Source: JAHJDR01 sp964609965 | GTDB taxonomy: Bacteria; UBA10199; JADGCS01 | Direction: 5' to 3' | DNA length: 42,627 nt | Assembly (NCBI GenBank): GCA_964609965.1 | Contig: CAZSTS010000020.1 | Span: forward strand, 1-42,627 | Shown: one piece after another, positions 30,531 through 39,679 of the stretch | Position numbering within the stretch: position 1 is the stretch's first letter | Layout: the number at the start of each line of letters is the position of its first letter | Program-made: the position numbers and the translations under genes | The notes under the pieces: model-generated | Databases searched by the model: none | What the model saw: the letters and a program-made list of their open reading frames with translations, nothing else | Told to the model about the DNA's origin: nothing

Positions 30531-32678
30531 TTACTCTCTCATGACTTGTAAAATATGTTTAAGATTTTCGATCGCTGCCATGACTTTTCTGAGTTCGAGG
30601 GTGTTTTTTACATTCAAATCTAGTGAGATACGTGCCGTGCCATTATCGAGAACTCTTACAAGTACTTTTGTGATGTTGACGTTTTTTTCTGAAATCACGC
30701 GAGTGATTTCAGCCAATGTGCCTTTGTGATTCTCTGCTAGAATGGCAACTCGGGCCAGGCTTTCTTGGTCTGCTTTTTCGTTCCAACTAACATCGAGCCT
30801 TCGTTCAGTGTCAACATAGAGCATTTTGGGGCAATCTGTTTTATGTATGGCGACACCTCGACCGCGTGTGACATAGCCCACAATGGGATCTCCTCGGACT
30901 GGGCTGCAACATTTTCCAAAGACAACAAGGATGTCATCTAGTTGATCAACAAGGATGAGGTTACGGTTTCGTGAAGAAAATTTGTTAAAGATTTTTGTAA
31001 TGACGTTATCGTTTTCTTTATCTTTCTTAGAATCATCAGAGTCAGTGGGGTAGACTTCGTTTAAAACTTCTTTAACGTTTAATTTGGCATAGGCCAAGGC
31101 TTGATAGAAGTTATCGACATTGCCAAATTTTTTATCTTCAATATAATCTTTAAATTTAGGATTCTTGAGGGTTTTAGATGGTGCGACTTTGTGTTTATGG
31201 CATGCAGATTCAAATAGGTTTTTGCCAATGATAATGCTCTTATTACGTTGTTGCTTGCGGATGAAGTTTCGGATTCTTGTTTTAGCCTTGGGTGTGACAA
31301 CAAAATCAAGCCAGTCTTTGCTTGGAATATGATTTTTTTGAGTGATAATTTCGATAGTGTCTCCGCTCTCTAGATGATGGGTAAGAGGGACAATGCGTCC
31401 ATTAACTCGGGCTCCAGAACAACGATTGCCTACATCTGAGTGAACCGCATAGGCAAAATCAACAGGAGTGGCTTTTTGGCAAAGGCTTTTGATGTCTCCA
31501 TTTGGGGTAAAAACAAAGATTTCATCCTCAAATAAATCGAGTTTAAATGTGTCTACAAATTCTAAAGAGTCTTTGAGCTCTGATTGCCAATCCATAAGAT
31601 GCCTGAGCCAGCGGAATTTGGCTTCGTCTTTTGTGTCTAGGCGGCCATCATCTTTGTACTTCCAATGAGAAGCAATTCCCTTTTCGGCAATCTCATGCAT
31701 TTCGTGAGATCGTATTTGTATCTCAACTCGTTCGGCATCAAAGCACAATACAGATGTGTGCAAAGATTGATAGCTGTTGGCTTTGGGCATGGCAATGTAG
31801 TCTTTAAAGCGGCCTTGGATAGGTTTCCAGATGGAGTGAATGATACCCAAGACTTCGTAACATTGTTCGATGTTTAATACTAAGACTCTAAAAGCTAAAA
31901 GATCGTGAACATCATCTAAGGCAATTTGTTGTACCTGCATTTTACGGTAAACACTGTAAGGCCTTTTTATTCTGCCACTGATTTCAAAATTTGTGAAAGA
32001 AGGGCGCAAAGCCTTAGAAATAGCGCTTTTCACCTTTTTCATGTATGTTTCGCGGATTTTTTGCAGGCGCTCAATTGTTGTGGAAATTTGTTTGTAGATA
32101 TCTGGTTTGAGAAATTTAAATGACATTTCCTCAAGTTCTTCTTTGATTTGGTAAATTCCCATTCGTCCAGCAATAGGGGCATAGATGTCTAAAGTTTCTT
32201 GAGCTATTTTTACTTGCTTGGCTTCGGGCATGAATTGAAGTGTTCGCATGTTGTTGATTCGATCAGCGAGTTTAACCATAATCACGCGAATGTCTTTAGA
32301 CATGGCAATAATCATTTTGCGGTAGTTTTCGGCTTGCCTGTCTTCTTGATTGGATATGTTTAGCTTAGATATTTTTGTCACACCATCAACAATTTCGGAA
32401 ACTTCTAGGCCAAACATTTTTTTAACTTCTTCTTTAGTGGCCTTAGTGTCTTCGATAGTATCGTGGAGAATAGCAGCAATGAGGCTTGCGTTGTCCATTT
32501 GAAGCTGTGTGAGAATTTTTGCTACTTCGAGAGGGTGAATAAGATAAGGTTCACCAGACTTTCTTTTTTGACCTGAATGAGCATTAGCAGCATACTCATA
32601 GGCTTTTTTAAGCTCATCTATTGGGGCGTTAGGGTTATAAGTTTTTACCGCGGTTATAATTTCGTCTATTGTGATCAT
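30531..32678 (-). CDS. rsh: Bifunctional (p)ppGpp synthetase/hydrolase (RelA/SpoT homologue)
   Basis: A 715-residue long-form stringent response enzyme. The N-terminal HD hydrolase has H48 and H72-D73 with E76-D77 (LHDTIEDT). In the synthetase domain the RFKD motif (GRFKDYIAMPKANSYQSLHT) marks the bifunctional SpoT-like charge type rather than monofunctional RelA. TGS (FVFTPNGDIKSLCQKATPVD), a zinc-finger/helical region (DDILVVFGKCCSPVRGDPIVG) and a C-terminal ACT domain (RVAILAENHKGTLAEITRVI) complete the architecture. Being bifunctional, it is likely to be the main RSH enzyme of the cell. It lies between gmk, which makes its GDP/GTP-pool substrate, and yraN; a palindromic repeat separates it from gmk. 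Confidence 0.95.
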   Translation of the reverse strand: MITIDEIITAVKTYNPNAPIDELKKAYEYAANAHSGQKRKSGEPYLIHPLEVAKILTQLQMDNASLIAAILHDTIEDTKATKEEVKKMFGLEVSEIVDGVTKISKLNISNQEDRQAENYRKMIIAMSKDIRVIMVKLADRINNMRTLQFMPEAKQVKIAQETLDIYAPIAGRMGIYQIKEELEEMSFKFLKPDIYKQISTTIERLQKIRETYMKKVKSAISKALRPSFTNFEISGRIKRPYSVYRKMQVQQIALDDVHDLLAFRVLVLNIEQCYEVLGIIHSIWKPIQGRFKDYIAMPKANSYQSLHTSVLCFDAERVEIQIRSHEMHEIAEKGIASHWKYKDDGRLDTKDEAKFRWLRHLMDWQSELKDSLEFVDTFKLDLFEDEIFVFTPNGDIKSLCQKATPVDFAYAVHSDVGNRCSGARVNGRIVPLTHHLESGDTIEIITQKNHIPSKDWLDFVVTPKAKTRIRNFIRKQQRNKSIIIGKNLFESACHKHKVAPSKTLKNPKFKDYIEDKKFGNVDNFYQALAYAKLNVKEVLNEVYPTDSDDSKKDKENDNVITKIFNKFSSRNRNLILVDQLDDILVVFGKCCSPVRGDPIVGYVTRGRGVAIHKTDCPKMLYVDTERRLDVSWNEKADQESLARVAILAENHKGTLAEITRVISEKNVNITKVLVRVLDNGTARISLDLNVKNTLELRKVMAAIENLKHILQVMRE

Positions 32679-32705
32679 CGTATATAAGCAATTTCTAGAT
32701 TAATA

Positions 32706-32799
32706 CTCCCCTCCTTTGTAAGGAGGGGGTTAGGGGGAGGTAGAGTCTTTTATCAGCTCTACCCCTCCCTGGCCCTCCCCTTACAAAGGGGAGGGGTAG
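32706..32799. repeat. Palindromic CCCTCC/GGAGGG element, copy 2 (MITE-like)
   Basis: An inverted-orientation copy of the 16678-16768 element. The outer hairpins CCCCTCCTTTGTAAGGAGGGG and CTCCCCTTACAAAGGGGAG flank inner arms GGTAGAG/CTCTACC. It occupies nearly all of the gap between gmk and rsh, ending directly at the gmk stop codon. In RNA it would form a large hairpin that could tune downstream rsh expression. Confidence 0.75.
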
Positions 32800-33378
32800 T
32801 TATGTGACGTATTCTAATAAAATATTTTTAATTTCTTCAATAGTTGTATTAAGATCATCGTTTATCACAGAATGATCGTATTTTGATACCTTTTTTAATT
32901 CTTCTTGAGTTTGCTCAAGACGCTTTTGAATCTCTTCTTCTGTGTCTCTGCCTCGTGCTTTCAGTCGTCTTTCGAGCTCCTCAATGTCTTTTGTTTTGAT
33001 GAATATCAAAATCGCTTCAGGCATTATTTTTTTGATTGCCAAAGCGCCCTGAGTGTCGACATCAACAATAACGCTTTGCCCTTGATCCAGTCTATCTTTC
33101 ACAACTTTTTTGGAAGTCCCATAATGATTTTGGTAGACCTTGGCCCACTCAAGAAATTCATTTTGGTCAACCATAGTCATAAATTCTTCTTGTGAAATAA
33201 AAAGGTAGTCTAGACCTTCGACTTCATTTTCTCTTTTTGTTCGTGTTGCGTGAGAAACAGCGTAATACCAGCCTAGGCTTGTGGCAACTTCGCGGCAAAT
33301 TGTTGTTTTGCCAGAACCACTTGGACCTGAAATTACACAAAATAAGGGACGATTAGTTGTTTGTTGATCATTGTTCAT
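32800..33378 (-). CDS. gmk: Guanylate kinase
   Basis: Gmk phosphorylates GMP to GDP. The 192 residues are the usual length. The Walker A loop is GPSGSGKTT (18-26). The GMP-binding stretch SHATRTKRENEVEGLDYLFI follows, then VIVDVDTQGALAIKK and the lid with RLKARGRDTEEEIQKRL. It lies upstream of rsh on the same strand, a common pairing of guanine nucleotide supply with (p)ppGpp metabolism. rpoZ, often between them, is absent here and its place is taken by a palindromic repeat. Confidence 0.95.
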   Translation of the reverse strand: MNNDQQTTNRPLFCVISGPSGSGKTTICREVATSLGWYYAVSHATRTKRENEVEGLDYLFISQEEFMTMVDQNEFLEWAKVYQNHYGTSKKVVKDRLDQGQSVIVDVDTQGALAIKKIMPEAILIFIKTKDIEELERRLKARGRDTEEEIQKRLEQTQEELKKVSKYDHSVINDDLNTTIEEIKNILLEYVT

Positions 33379-33388
33379 TGTTCACTTT

Positions 33389-35359
33389 TCATTTTTTTTT
33401 AAAAATAGGCTTCATGCCTATTTTATAATAATTTTTCACACCAGACCACAGGTTTTTTGATTCAATAAATAAAAAATAACCAACCGCAAGCGCCCAGATA
33501 AAATAGATGATTCGAATGGCTAAAGTAGGGATTGTCATCACATAAGGCGCTACGAGTGGCTGACCTGGTTGGCTTAAGACCGTCTCCCAGCAGAGGGCAG
33601 AGCCTATATACAATCCCGCAATTGGTGCTGTTGTAGAACAATAGTTTTCGAACTGAAAAGGCGTTTTTGAAAAGAAAGCGGTGTTAAGTATGAACAGAAA
33701 AGTACTAATAGTGACTCCAATGAGAATTAATAGGAGGCCGCCTTCAAAAAGCCATCCAAAAATCGTGCGCTGCGTTTTGATGTGGGCCAGTAATCGGATA
33801 ACAGCGATAAAAGAGATTATGCCTAAGACAGCTCCAGGACCAGTCAGGGCATAACCGGCACACATGATCAAGAAGAGGGCTATTTTTGTTTGCGTAGTTT
33901 TAACAAGCTTTCTCTCGGCAAATAGGAAGAGCCCACCCATAAAGAGACAAAATAACATTCGAGACCAGAATTTTACAACAGGATTTCCTGTAGGACCGCC
34001 AGTAAAAAGAGGTGTTTTGTTTTTGTTAGGTGTGGCCCAAAAAATCCATTTTCCTGTTGGTAATTTAAGATCAGGGAGCGGGATTTTATTGCTGAGAGTC
34101 TTTGGAATCTCCCAACCAAGATGAATGAGGCTCTTGCCTTTTTGAATCGAAAGATGAACAAGTCCTTCTTTGTTTTTGAGAATCGGTGATACAGTGTCGC
34201 CGTACTTTAAACTGGTAGGGATGGCTGTTTCTGGTAGGGCAAGATAAACTTGGGTGGCTGCGCTACTCGCAAGATCCAAAGAGAGAGTTTGTGTAAGACC
34301 ATCACCTAGGTATTTTGTATTGAGGACAGCTGTTTGAGCTACAAGTGACTGTCCTTTAAGTAATTCTAACTCTTTCCAGGTCACAGTCAGTTTTTGATTT
34401 GCAAGAGGGATCCATTCATGACCAGAGGCTGTGACTGATTTTTCAACTTCTCCAATGAAAAGACAATCATGAGCTCCTTGACAGTCAACACTCCATGTTT
34501 CTTGAATGGTGCCTTCGGGAGCTTTTAACTGAATATCTTTCTGAGTCCATTCTCCTTGGAGCATAAAACGGTTTTCGGATCCCGTGGCAGTAAAATCTAC
34601 TTTATCAGAACTGATTTTAGCATTTTGTGGTGTGGCTTCTAATACTTTTTCTTGATAATCTAATGGAAAGGTAATGACTTGGCCTGACCGAGCACCAACC
34701 GCATCTATGGTATAGGCAAAGCTTTTATCACGACCAATTTTAAAAAGTCTTTTCACATTTAATCTTAAATTTTGTTTTTCTTGTTCCTTATCTTTGACAC
34801 TTTCTTTTTGTATGGCTGAAACAATTTGAAAATGACCACCCACTTGGCCTTGTTTGACTTGTTTGAGAAGAGGCTCTTGATCAGGGATGTCTAAAGTGAT
34901 TTCGCCAACTGAACCAGGTAAAGTGAAGTTTGTGCTCGCTTTTGGGTTAATTTTGATTTTGCCGGAGAGATGAAATGGTCCTGGAGCAAGAAGCGTGTAA
35001 TACGACTTATTGTAAAAAACGAGGGGCACTTCCTGGAGGCCGTTTTTTAATGAAAGAAATTCGATAGCTGGCACAGCGCCAAAGAGAGGGAGGACGCCGT
35101 TATGTTTTCCTATGATATGTCCTTTTATCGTTACAGATAATGTTCCATCATTGATTTTGCCAGAGAGCTTTATTTGATGGATTTGGCCACAATCATTATC
35201 ACACCATTGTTTGTAAGCATGGTCATTAGCAAGTCCCTTGAGAATATTAATGAGCTCCTCTTGTGTGTTGGGTGTGATGTTGAGTCCTGCTGTGGCTAAG
35301 AGAGGGCAGGAAAAAAGGAGAAAGAAGGTAATAATCTGAATAATATTTTTTATCTTCAT
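33389..35359 (-). CDS. Large exported/membrane protein of unknown family, paralogue 2
   Basis: A 656-residue protein with a signal peptide (IIQIITFFLLFSCPLLATAG), a beta-rich region of about 450 residues outside the membrane, and about five membrane segments in the last 200 residues (MLFCLFMGGLFLF, ALFLIMCAGYALTG, GGLLLILIGVTISTFLFIL, IIYFIWALAVGYFLFI). Paired cysteines occur early (WCDNDCG). It resembles the preceding 752-residue gene product in layout and in local patterns (LSGKINDGTLSVTIKG against LVGNIKKGSLQATFTG, and APGPFHL against PPGKFVL). I recognise no family. It lies 23 bp after its paralogue, with GAGG before the ATG, and 10 bp before gmk. Confidence 0.65.
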   Translation of the reverse strand: MKIKNIIQIITFFLLFSCPLLATAGLNITPNTQEELINILKGLANDHAYKQWCDNDCGQIHQIKLSGKINDGTLSVTIKGHIIGKHNGVLPLFGAVPAIEFLSLKNGLQEVPLVFYNKSYYTLLAPGPFHLSGKIKINPKASTNFTLPGSVGEITLDIPDQEPLLKQVKQGQVGGHFQIVSAIQKESVKDKEQEKQNLRLNVKRLFKIGRDKSFAYTIDAVGARSGQVITFPLDYQEKVLEATPQNAKISSDKVDFTATGSENRFMLQGEWTQKDIQLKAPEGTIQETWSVDCQGAHDCLFIGEVEKSVTASGHEWIPLANQKLTVTWKELELLKGQSLVAQTAVLNTKYLGDGLTQTLSLDLASSAATQVYLALPETAIPTSLKYGDTVSPILKNKEGLVHLSIQKGKSLIHLGWEIPKTLSNKIPLPDLKLPTGKWIFWATPNKNKTPLFTGGPTGNPVVKFWSRMLFCLFMGGLFLFAERKLVKTTQTKIALFLIMCAGYALTGPGAVLGIISFIAVIRLLAHIKTQRTIFGWLFEGGLLLILIGVTISTFLFILNTAFFSKTPFQFENYCSTTAPIAGLYIGSALCWETVLSQPGQPLVAPYVMTIPTLAIRIIYFIWALAVGYFLFIESKNLWSGVKNYYKIGMKPIFKKK

Positions 35360-35382
35360 TTAAACCTCAAAATAAAAATTAT

Positions 35383-37641
35383 TTATTTAATTCCAAACAA
35401 TCGTCTTGTCCTTTGCAAAATGGCGACCATGAGCCATAAAATAAGGAGCGTTTCTATGAGGAGCCAGACAGCACGGATAACAGGACCTGCTGTGAAGACG
35501 CCTATTTTAGTGTTCGTCCCAGATGCAATATTATTGGAAGTCATATTTATTGTCTGGCCACCTTTGACAAAGTTTTTAATGCTAACAGGTTTTGCCGTCC
35601 ATTCACTGGCTTTGATGAGGCGGTTGTCTAGCTGGGCAACGTTTTGCTGGTATTGTTGCTGTGGAGCTGCAGATGGAATATCAATTATGTCTTCCACTTC
35701 GTCATAACCCATTGATGATGGGGCGCCTTTAAGAGACTTGTTATAAGTGAAATCCATTTTTGCTTTGCGAAGTTCTTTATTATCTCTTGTTTGGCCATCA
35801 AAATAAAAAATGCTATTCTGATCAGCGTAGGGGTGTAGTGCTGAATAAATACGGTCGCGTGAGTAATTTGCCAGATAAAAAGAAGTGACGCCATATATGA
35901 TAACTAAAAGTGCAATGATGAGGGTTCGTTTTACATTTTTTGTTTTGAGCGTCTCAAAAAAATCGTCGTTAAGCCTGGCAAAGGGCAGTGTAAAAATGAG
36001 TGTAATGAGGACCCAAAAGATTGGAAAGTTATCGACTTGGTAAAGGCCAATAAAAAGAAACGTGACTAATGCAGAAAGGGGATAACGAAATTTAAGCCCA
36101 CGACAAATGAAAAAAGCCAAAATACCTATGAGGAAACCATAGAGATGAAATTGGTCTATCAGGCCGCCGTCAATAATATTGGCTCCCCAGGCAATGAGAG
36201 GGACGTGTCCAGGTCGAAAATGGATATCGATGTTTTGTTCTTCTAAATGGACATTTTGTCCAGGAAGAGCCGCTTTAAAAATCGTGAAAAAGGCATTTGA
36301 ATTGCGCTTTGAGTACCAATCAACTTTTATTTGTTCTGAGTTAAGGCCTCCACGAGGCAATCTCACACTGAGCTGGTTGTCTTTGTCGTGATACATTTCG
36401 ATGCCATCATTGCCAATCCCAGCGTACGTGGGAGTGCTCGGTGTTGGTATGATGAGACGGTCTTGATCAAGAACTTTGGCTGTGAGAAAAAGCTTTTCGA
36501 GCCAATAACCTTTGCTTCCTTCAAAAAAACTGTATTGAATGTTGCCTTTTCCCTTTCGGCCTTCATCAACTTTTACGACAATAGGGTAGAAAGCTAATTT
36601 TTGACCAGGTTTGACTAAGAAGGCTCGAGCACCTCTTGTATCGGTAAGATGAGAAAATTCAGATGGATCAATAGGATTTGTATTTGTTTGAATGTTGACG
36701 GGGTAACGTCTACTCGCCACATAAAGCCAGATTTCAAAGGGAAGGCTATTGCCTAATGTAAATTTTGTGGGTTTTGTTTTGTAATGCCCTTTGATTGTCA
36801 GTTTGGTTTGGGAGGGAGAGAAAGTCGTTTCTAGATAACGAACACCATCTTTGGTGTGGATTCTGTATGATTTATTTGGAATGACCTTTTCGATGTTTTC
36901 ATCACTGAGCAAAGGAAAAGAAATAGGGGCTTCACTCTTAAGCCCGCTTACCGAAACAACGTAGGTAAAAGTTGGGATGCTATCCCAGGCGAATATTCTG
37001 GTTCCTCTTATTTGAGGCTTTTCTTTTGTTTTTTCTTTTTTTCCTTCTAAGATAAGCTGAACACTGCCACCGTGATTTCCTTCGTTTTCGTCAAATTGTA
37101 GAATCCCACCTGTGAGTCGGTCACCATTAACACGACCAATATCTTGCGCCAAGTTAACAGGGATAACTGACTGAGGAAGGAACGTCAGTGTTGTTTTTAG
37201 AACAAACTTACCTGGTGGAATAGTGACTTTCCAATAACCTCCAGAGGTTTCGAAGTAGGGTGATATGAAAATAGAGTCATTGGCCATGGGATCGAGTTGT
37301 TCGGTGAGTACAATTTTTGAGTTTGTTAATGAAAATGATGATGAAGGGCTAATAAGGTCAACCGTTTGATCTTTACGACTCCAGTTATAGCCAGTGAAGG
37401 TTGCTTGCAGGCTTCCTTTTTTGATGTTTCCAACAAGATCCAGATGAGTAATGCCAGCGCATTTGCTCACACCTTTTTCTAAATGGGGGCAGTCATTTGG
37501 AGGAAATCTTTTGAGGGCGTAATCCAGCCAGTCAATCAATTCTGATGGCGGTAAAGGTTCATCAGCCTGTGCAGGGGGAGAAGTGAAGATAGAAATAACG
37601 AAACACAGTAAAATAATGGAAATGATTTTATTAAAAGACAT
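35383..37641 (-). CDS. Large exported/membrane protein of unknown family, paralogue 1
   Basis: A 752-residue protein. The signal peptide (IISIILLCFVISIFTSPPAQA) is followed by a region of about 500 residues with many beta-like strands and early cysteines (NDCPHLEKGVSKCAG). A cluster of membrane segments follows (LYGFLIGILAFFICRG, ALVTFLFIGLYQ, FWVLITLIFTLPFA, TLIIALLVIIYGVTSFYLA). After a polar Gln/Ser-rich loop of about 130 residues there is a final segment, VWLLIETLLILWLMVAIL. No catalytic motif is evident. With its downstream paralogue it probably forms a cell-envelope complex, but that is inferred only from tandem arrangement and shared topology. Confidence 0.65.
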   Translation of the reverse strand: MSFNKIISIILLCFVISIFTSPPAQADEPLPPSELIDWLDYALKRFPPNDCPHLEKGVSKCAGITHLDLVGNIKKGSLQATFTGYNWSRKDQTVDLISPSSSFSLTNSKIVLTEQLDPMANDSIFISPYFETSGGYWKVTIPPGKFVLKTTLTFLPQSVIPVNLAQDIGRVNGDRLTGGILQFDENEGNHGGSVQLILEGKKEKTKEKPQIRGTRIFAWDSIPTFTYVVSVSGLKSEAPISFPLLSDENIEKVIPNKSYRIHTKDGVRYLETTFSPSQTKLTIKGHYKTKPTKFTLGNSLPFEIWLYVASRRYPVNIQTNTNPIDPSEFSHLTDTRGARAFLVKPGQKLAFYPIVVKVDEGRKGKGNIQYSFFEGSKGYWLEKLFLTAKVLDQDRLIIPTPSTPTYAGIGNDGIEMYHDKDNQLSVRLPRGGLNSEQIKVDWYSKRNSNAFFTIFKAALPGQNVHLEEQNIDIHFRPGHVPLIAWGANIIDGGLIDQFHLYGFLIGILAFFICRGLKFRYPLSALVTFLFIGLYQVDNFPIFWVLITLIFTLPFARLNDDFFETLKTKNVKRTLIIALLVIIYGVTSFYLANYSRDRIYSALHPYADQNSIFYFDGQTRDNKELRKAKMDFTYNKSLKGAPSSMGYDEVEDIIDIPSAAPQQQYQQNVAQLDNRLIKASEWTAKPVSIKNFVKGGQTINMTSNNIASGTNTKIGVFTAGPVIRAVWLLIETLLILWLMVAILQRTRRLFGIK

Positions 37642-37910
37642 GTTAAATACCTTAATAATTGTTAGTCTAGGGTACCTCTATTGATGTCATAGAAACTCAA
37701 GAAGCAGGACAAAATCCTCGAAAAAAAGTCTATCTATATTGAACGGTTAGGGTAAAAAAGTCAATCATATCTTGGGGTTTGTGGATCGTGGATTGTGGGT
37801 CGAAGAGGAAAGAAACGCTAGACACTAGACTCAAGACGCCAGACACAAAGCAGACAATTCATTCTTGTCATTTTATAGGTGTCTGGTTAGTTGCGCCAAA
37901 GGAGTTAAAC
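37642..37910. other. Divergent intergenic region upstream of queF
   Basis: This 269-bp region separates the leftward membrane-protein pair from queF. It holds an AT-rich part (37650-37770) and a reiterated tract (about 37776-37850) of GTGGATCGTGGATTGTGGGTCG and AGACACTAGACTC-type units. An upstream ATG at 37779 would lengthen queF through this tract and is not credible. I see no recognisable preQ1 riboswitch. Confidence 0.4.
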
Positions 37911-38297
37911 ATGAAGAAAAAGACGAAAATATTAGATTCTTTTCCCAATCCAGAACCAAAGCCATATCTCATTGAGTTTGACTGTCCAGAGTTTACCTGT
38001 CTTTGTCCAAAAACAGGGCAACCAGATTTTGCGACCATCAAAATCAGCTATGTTCCCAGTAAAAAATGTGTGGAGCTCAAATCTCTCAAACTTTATTTAT
38101 GGTCTTTTCGCAATGAGGGGTGTTTTCACGAAAAAGTTACCAATCAAATCTGCGATGATCTTGTGAACCTGCTCAAACCAAAATACATCAAAGTCATAGG
38201 GGATTTTTATGTAAGAGGCGGGATTAAAACTGTTGTGACGGTGACACGGGGACGAAAATACGAGGAAACGAAAAAACGAAGGACGAGGGACGTCTAA
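37911..38297 (+). CDS. queF: NADPH-dependent preQ0 reductase
   Basis: QueF reduces 7-cyano-7-deazaguanine to preQ1 in queuosine synthesis. The short, unimodular type is seen here: 128 residues from ATG 37911, which has a perfect AAAGGAG six bases upstream. The T-fold signature is EFTCLCPKTGQPDFATI, with nucleophile C32 and D39. VELKSLKLYLWSFRNEG contains the substrate-binding Glu, and the following FHE is also conserved. The stop codon overlaps the ubiE start (TAATG), so the two genes are translationally coupled although their pathways differ. Confidence 0.93.
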   Translation: MKKKTKILDSFPNPEPKPYLIEFDCPEFTCLCPKTGQPDFATIKISYVPSKKCVELKSLKLYLWSFRNEGCFHEKVTNQICDDLVNLLKPKYIKVIGDFYVRGGIKTVVTVTRGRKYEETKKRRTRDV

Positions 38298-39001
38298 TGA
38301 GCCAAGCTGTCAAAGACATGTTCACAACAATCAGTCCTTCTTATGACAAACTCAACCATGTCTTGAGTTTTAATATCGACAAACGATGGCGTCGTAAAAC
38401 CATTGCCATGATCGAGGCTGAAAAAGATCAAAATTTTTACTCCATTGATCTTTGTGCAGGCACTTGCGATCTTGGCGTTGAGTGTCTCAAACAGTTTCCA
38501 AAATCTCATGTGATGGCCATTGATTTTTCAGAAGCCATGCTCAAAGCAGGAGAAAAGAAGGTTCAAAACTATATATTAGAAGATCGCTTTTGCATGGCTT
38601 GCGCCGATGCTTTAGATCTCCCTTGTCCTGATGATTCGATTGATGTTGTTTATTGTGGTTTTGGAGTGCGCAACTTTGATGATACTAAAAAAGGAATTGA
38701 GGAATGTTATCGCGTTCTCAAACCTGGTGGGCAATTAGTTGTGCTCGAGTTTTTTAAACCAAGGGGTTTTATTTCTAAACTTTTTCATATGTCTTATGCT
38801 AAGTTTCTGGTTCCCAGCATAGGGCGTTTGATTTCAAAAGATAAGCAGGCTTATCAGTATTTAAAAGATTCAATTCAGGGATTTCTCACGAAAAAAGAGT
38901 TTTCTGATTTACTTGAAGAGGTTGGGTTTAAAGATGTAAAAACCAAGGACTTTCTCATGTCAGTGAGTAGCTCAGTCAGCGGATTTAAAAAAAAAGGGTA
39001 A
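38297..39001 (+). CDS. ubiE: Demethylmenaquinone/ubiquinone C-methyltransferase
   Basis: A UbiE/MenG-type enzyme that methylates the quinone ring using SAM. The 234 residues are the usual length. The family signature VKDMFTTISPSYDKLNHVLSF is at the N-terminus and the SAM motif IDLCAGTCDLGVECL follows. The second signature, RVLKPGGQLVVLEFFKPRG, is at about 140-160. In a deltaproteobacteria-like organism menaquinone is the likelier product. It is coupled to queF upstream and followed after 120 bp by ubiX. Confidence 0.94.
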   Translation: MSQAVKDMFTTISPSYDKLNHVLSFNIDKRWRRKTIAMIEAEKDQNFYSIDLCAGTCDLGVECLKQFPKSHVMAIDFSEAMLKAGEKKVQNYILEDRFCMACADALDLPCPDDSIDVVYCGFGVRNFDDTKKGIEECYRVLKPGGQLVVLEFFKPRGFISKLFHMSYAKFLVPSIGRLISKDKQAYQYLKDSIQGFLTKKEFSDLLEEVGFKDVKTKDFLMSVSSSVSGFKKKG

Positions 39002-39121
39002 GGTTAAACGGTTACGAAACCCGTATCGTTTAGCGGTTTGGGTTACGTATTAAATGCAACACGTAGCCGTAACCGATTGACGAAACGGGCATCGTGACCC
39101 TAACCGAATGACGTTTTATTT
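39002..39121. repeat. CGGTTACG/CGTAACCG intergenic repeat
   Basis: Between ubiE and ubiX lie several variants of one motif in both orientations: ACGGTTACGAAACCCG, CGTATCGTTTAGCGG, GCCGTAACCGATTGACG and CCTAACCGAATGACG. It is another of the short reiterated tracts seen in gaps here and may form alternative hairpins in the ubiX leader. There is no strong ribosome binding site for ubiX within it. Confidence 0.45.
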
Positions 39122-39679
39122 ATGAAGATTATACTAGCTATAACCGGCGCAAGCGGGGCCATTTATTCAAAGCAGTTTATTGATTTTATCAAATCAACTA
39201 AAGGAATAGACCTTTCTGTAGTGGCATCTAAAAATGCTCTCAGAATATTTCGTGATGAGCTCGAAGTTGATCTTAGAGAATATTGGTCACCCATTTGTGA
39301 TTCCCATGATTTTGATGTGCCTTTTGTTTCAGGTTCTTCTCCTTACGATGCCATGGTTATTCTTCCTTGCTCCATGGGAACGTTAGGGCGCGTGGCTCAT
39401 GGTTTTTCTGACGATGTGATCACACGCGCTGCTGATGTTTGCTTGAAAGAAAGAAAAAAACTCATCATTGTGCCGCGCGAAACTCCCTTCAACCTCATCC
39501 ACATTCAAAACATGCTCTTACTCACTCAAGCAGGAGCCACCATTCTTCCTGCTATGCCAAATTTCTACTCAAAGCCCAAGACGCTTGAACAAGTTGCTGA
39601 TACGGTCGTATCACGTGTACTAGATCATCTCGATATTAAGAATGATTTACAGGAAAGATGGGCTACCTTGTCATCCTAG
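39122..39679 (+). CDS. ubiX: Flavin prenyltransferase UbiX
   Basis: UbiX attaches dimethylallyl to FMN, making the prenylated flavin cofactor of UbiD-type decarboxylases. The 185 residues fit. The FMN/phosphate site is ITGASGAIYSKQF. PCSMGTLGRVAHG and VPRETPFNLIHIQNM are the other conserved blocks. A ubiD partner is not in the window. It follows ubiE, suggesting a quinone-related role. Its last 17 bp overlap the convergent lipoprotein gene. Confidence 0.94.
   Translation: MKIILAITGASGAIYSKQFIDFIKSTKGIDLSVVASKNALRIFRDELEVDLREYWSPICDSHDFDVPFVSGSSPYDAMVILPCSMGTLGRVAHGFSDDVITRAADVCLKERKKLIIVPRETPFNLIHIQNMLLLTQAGATILPAMPNFYSKPKTLEQVADTVVSRVLDHLDIKNDLQERWATLSS

Noticed and set aside
37779..37910. 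44-codon N-terminal extension of queF
   Set aside because: It translates the reiterated intergenic tract. ATG 37911 has a perfect AAAGGAG and gives the normal QueF length.
37642..37910. preQ1 riboswitch upstream of queF
   Set aside because: The region was read for the compact preQ1-I pattern (hairpin followed by an A-rich tail next to the ribosome binding site). No convincing aptamer was found.
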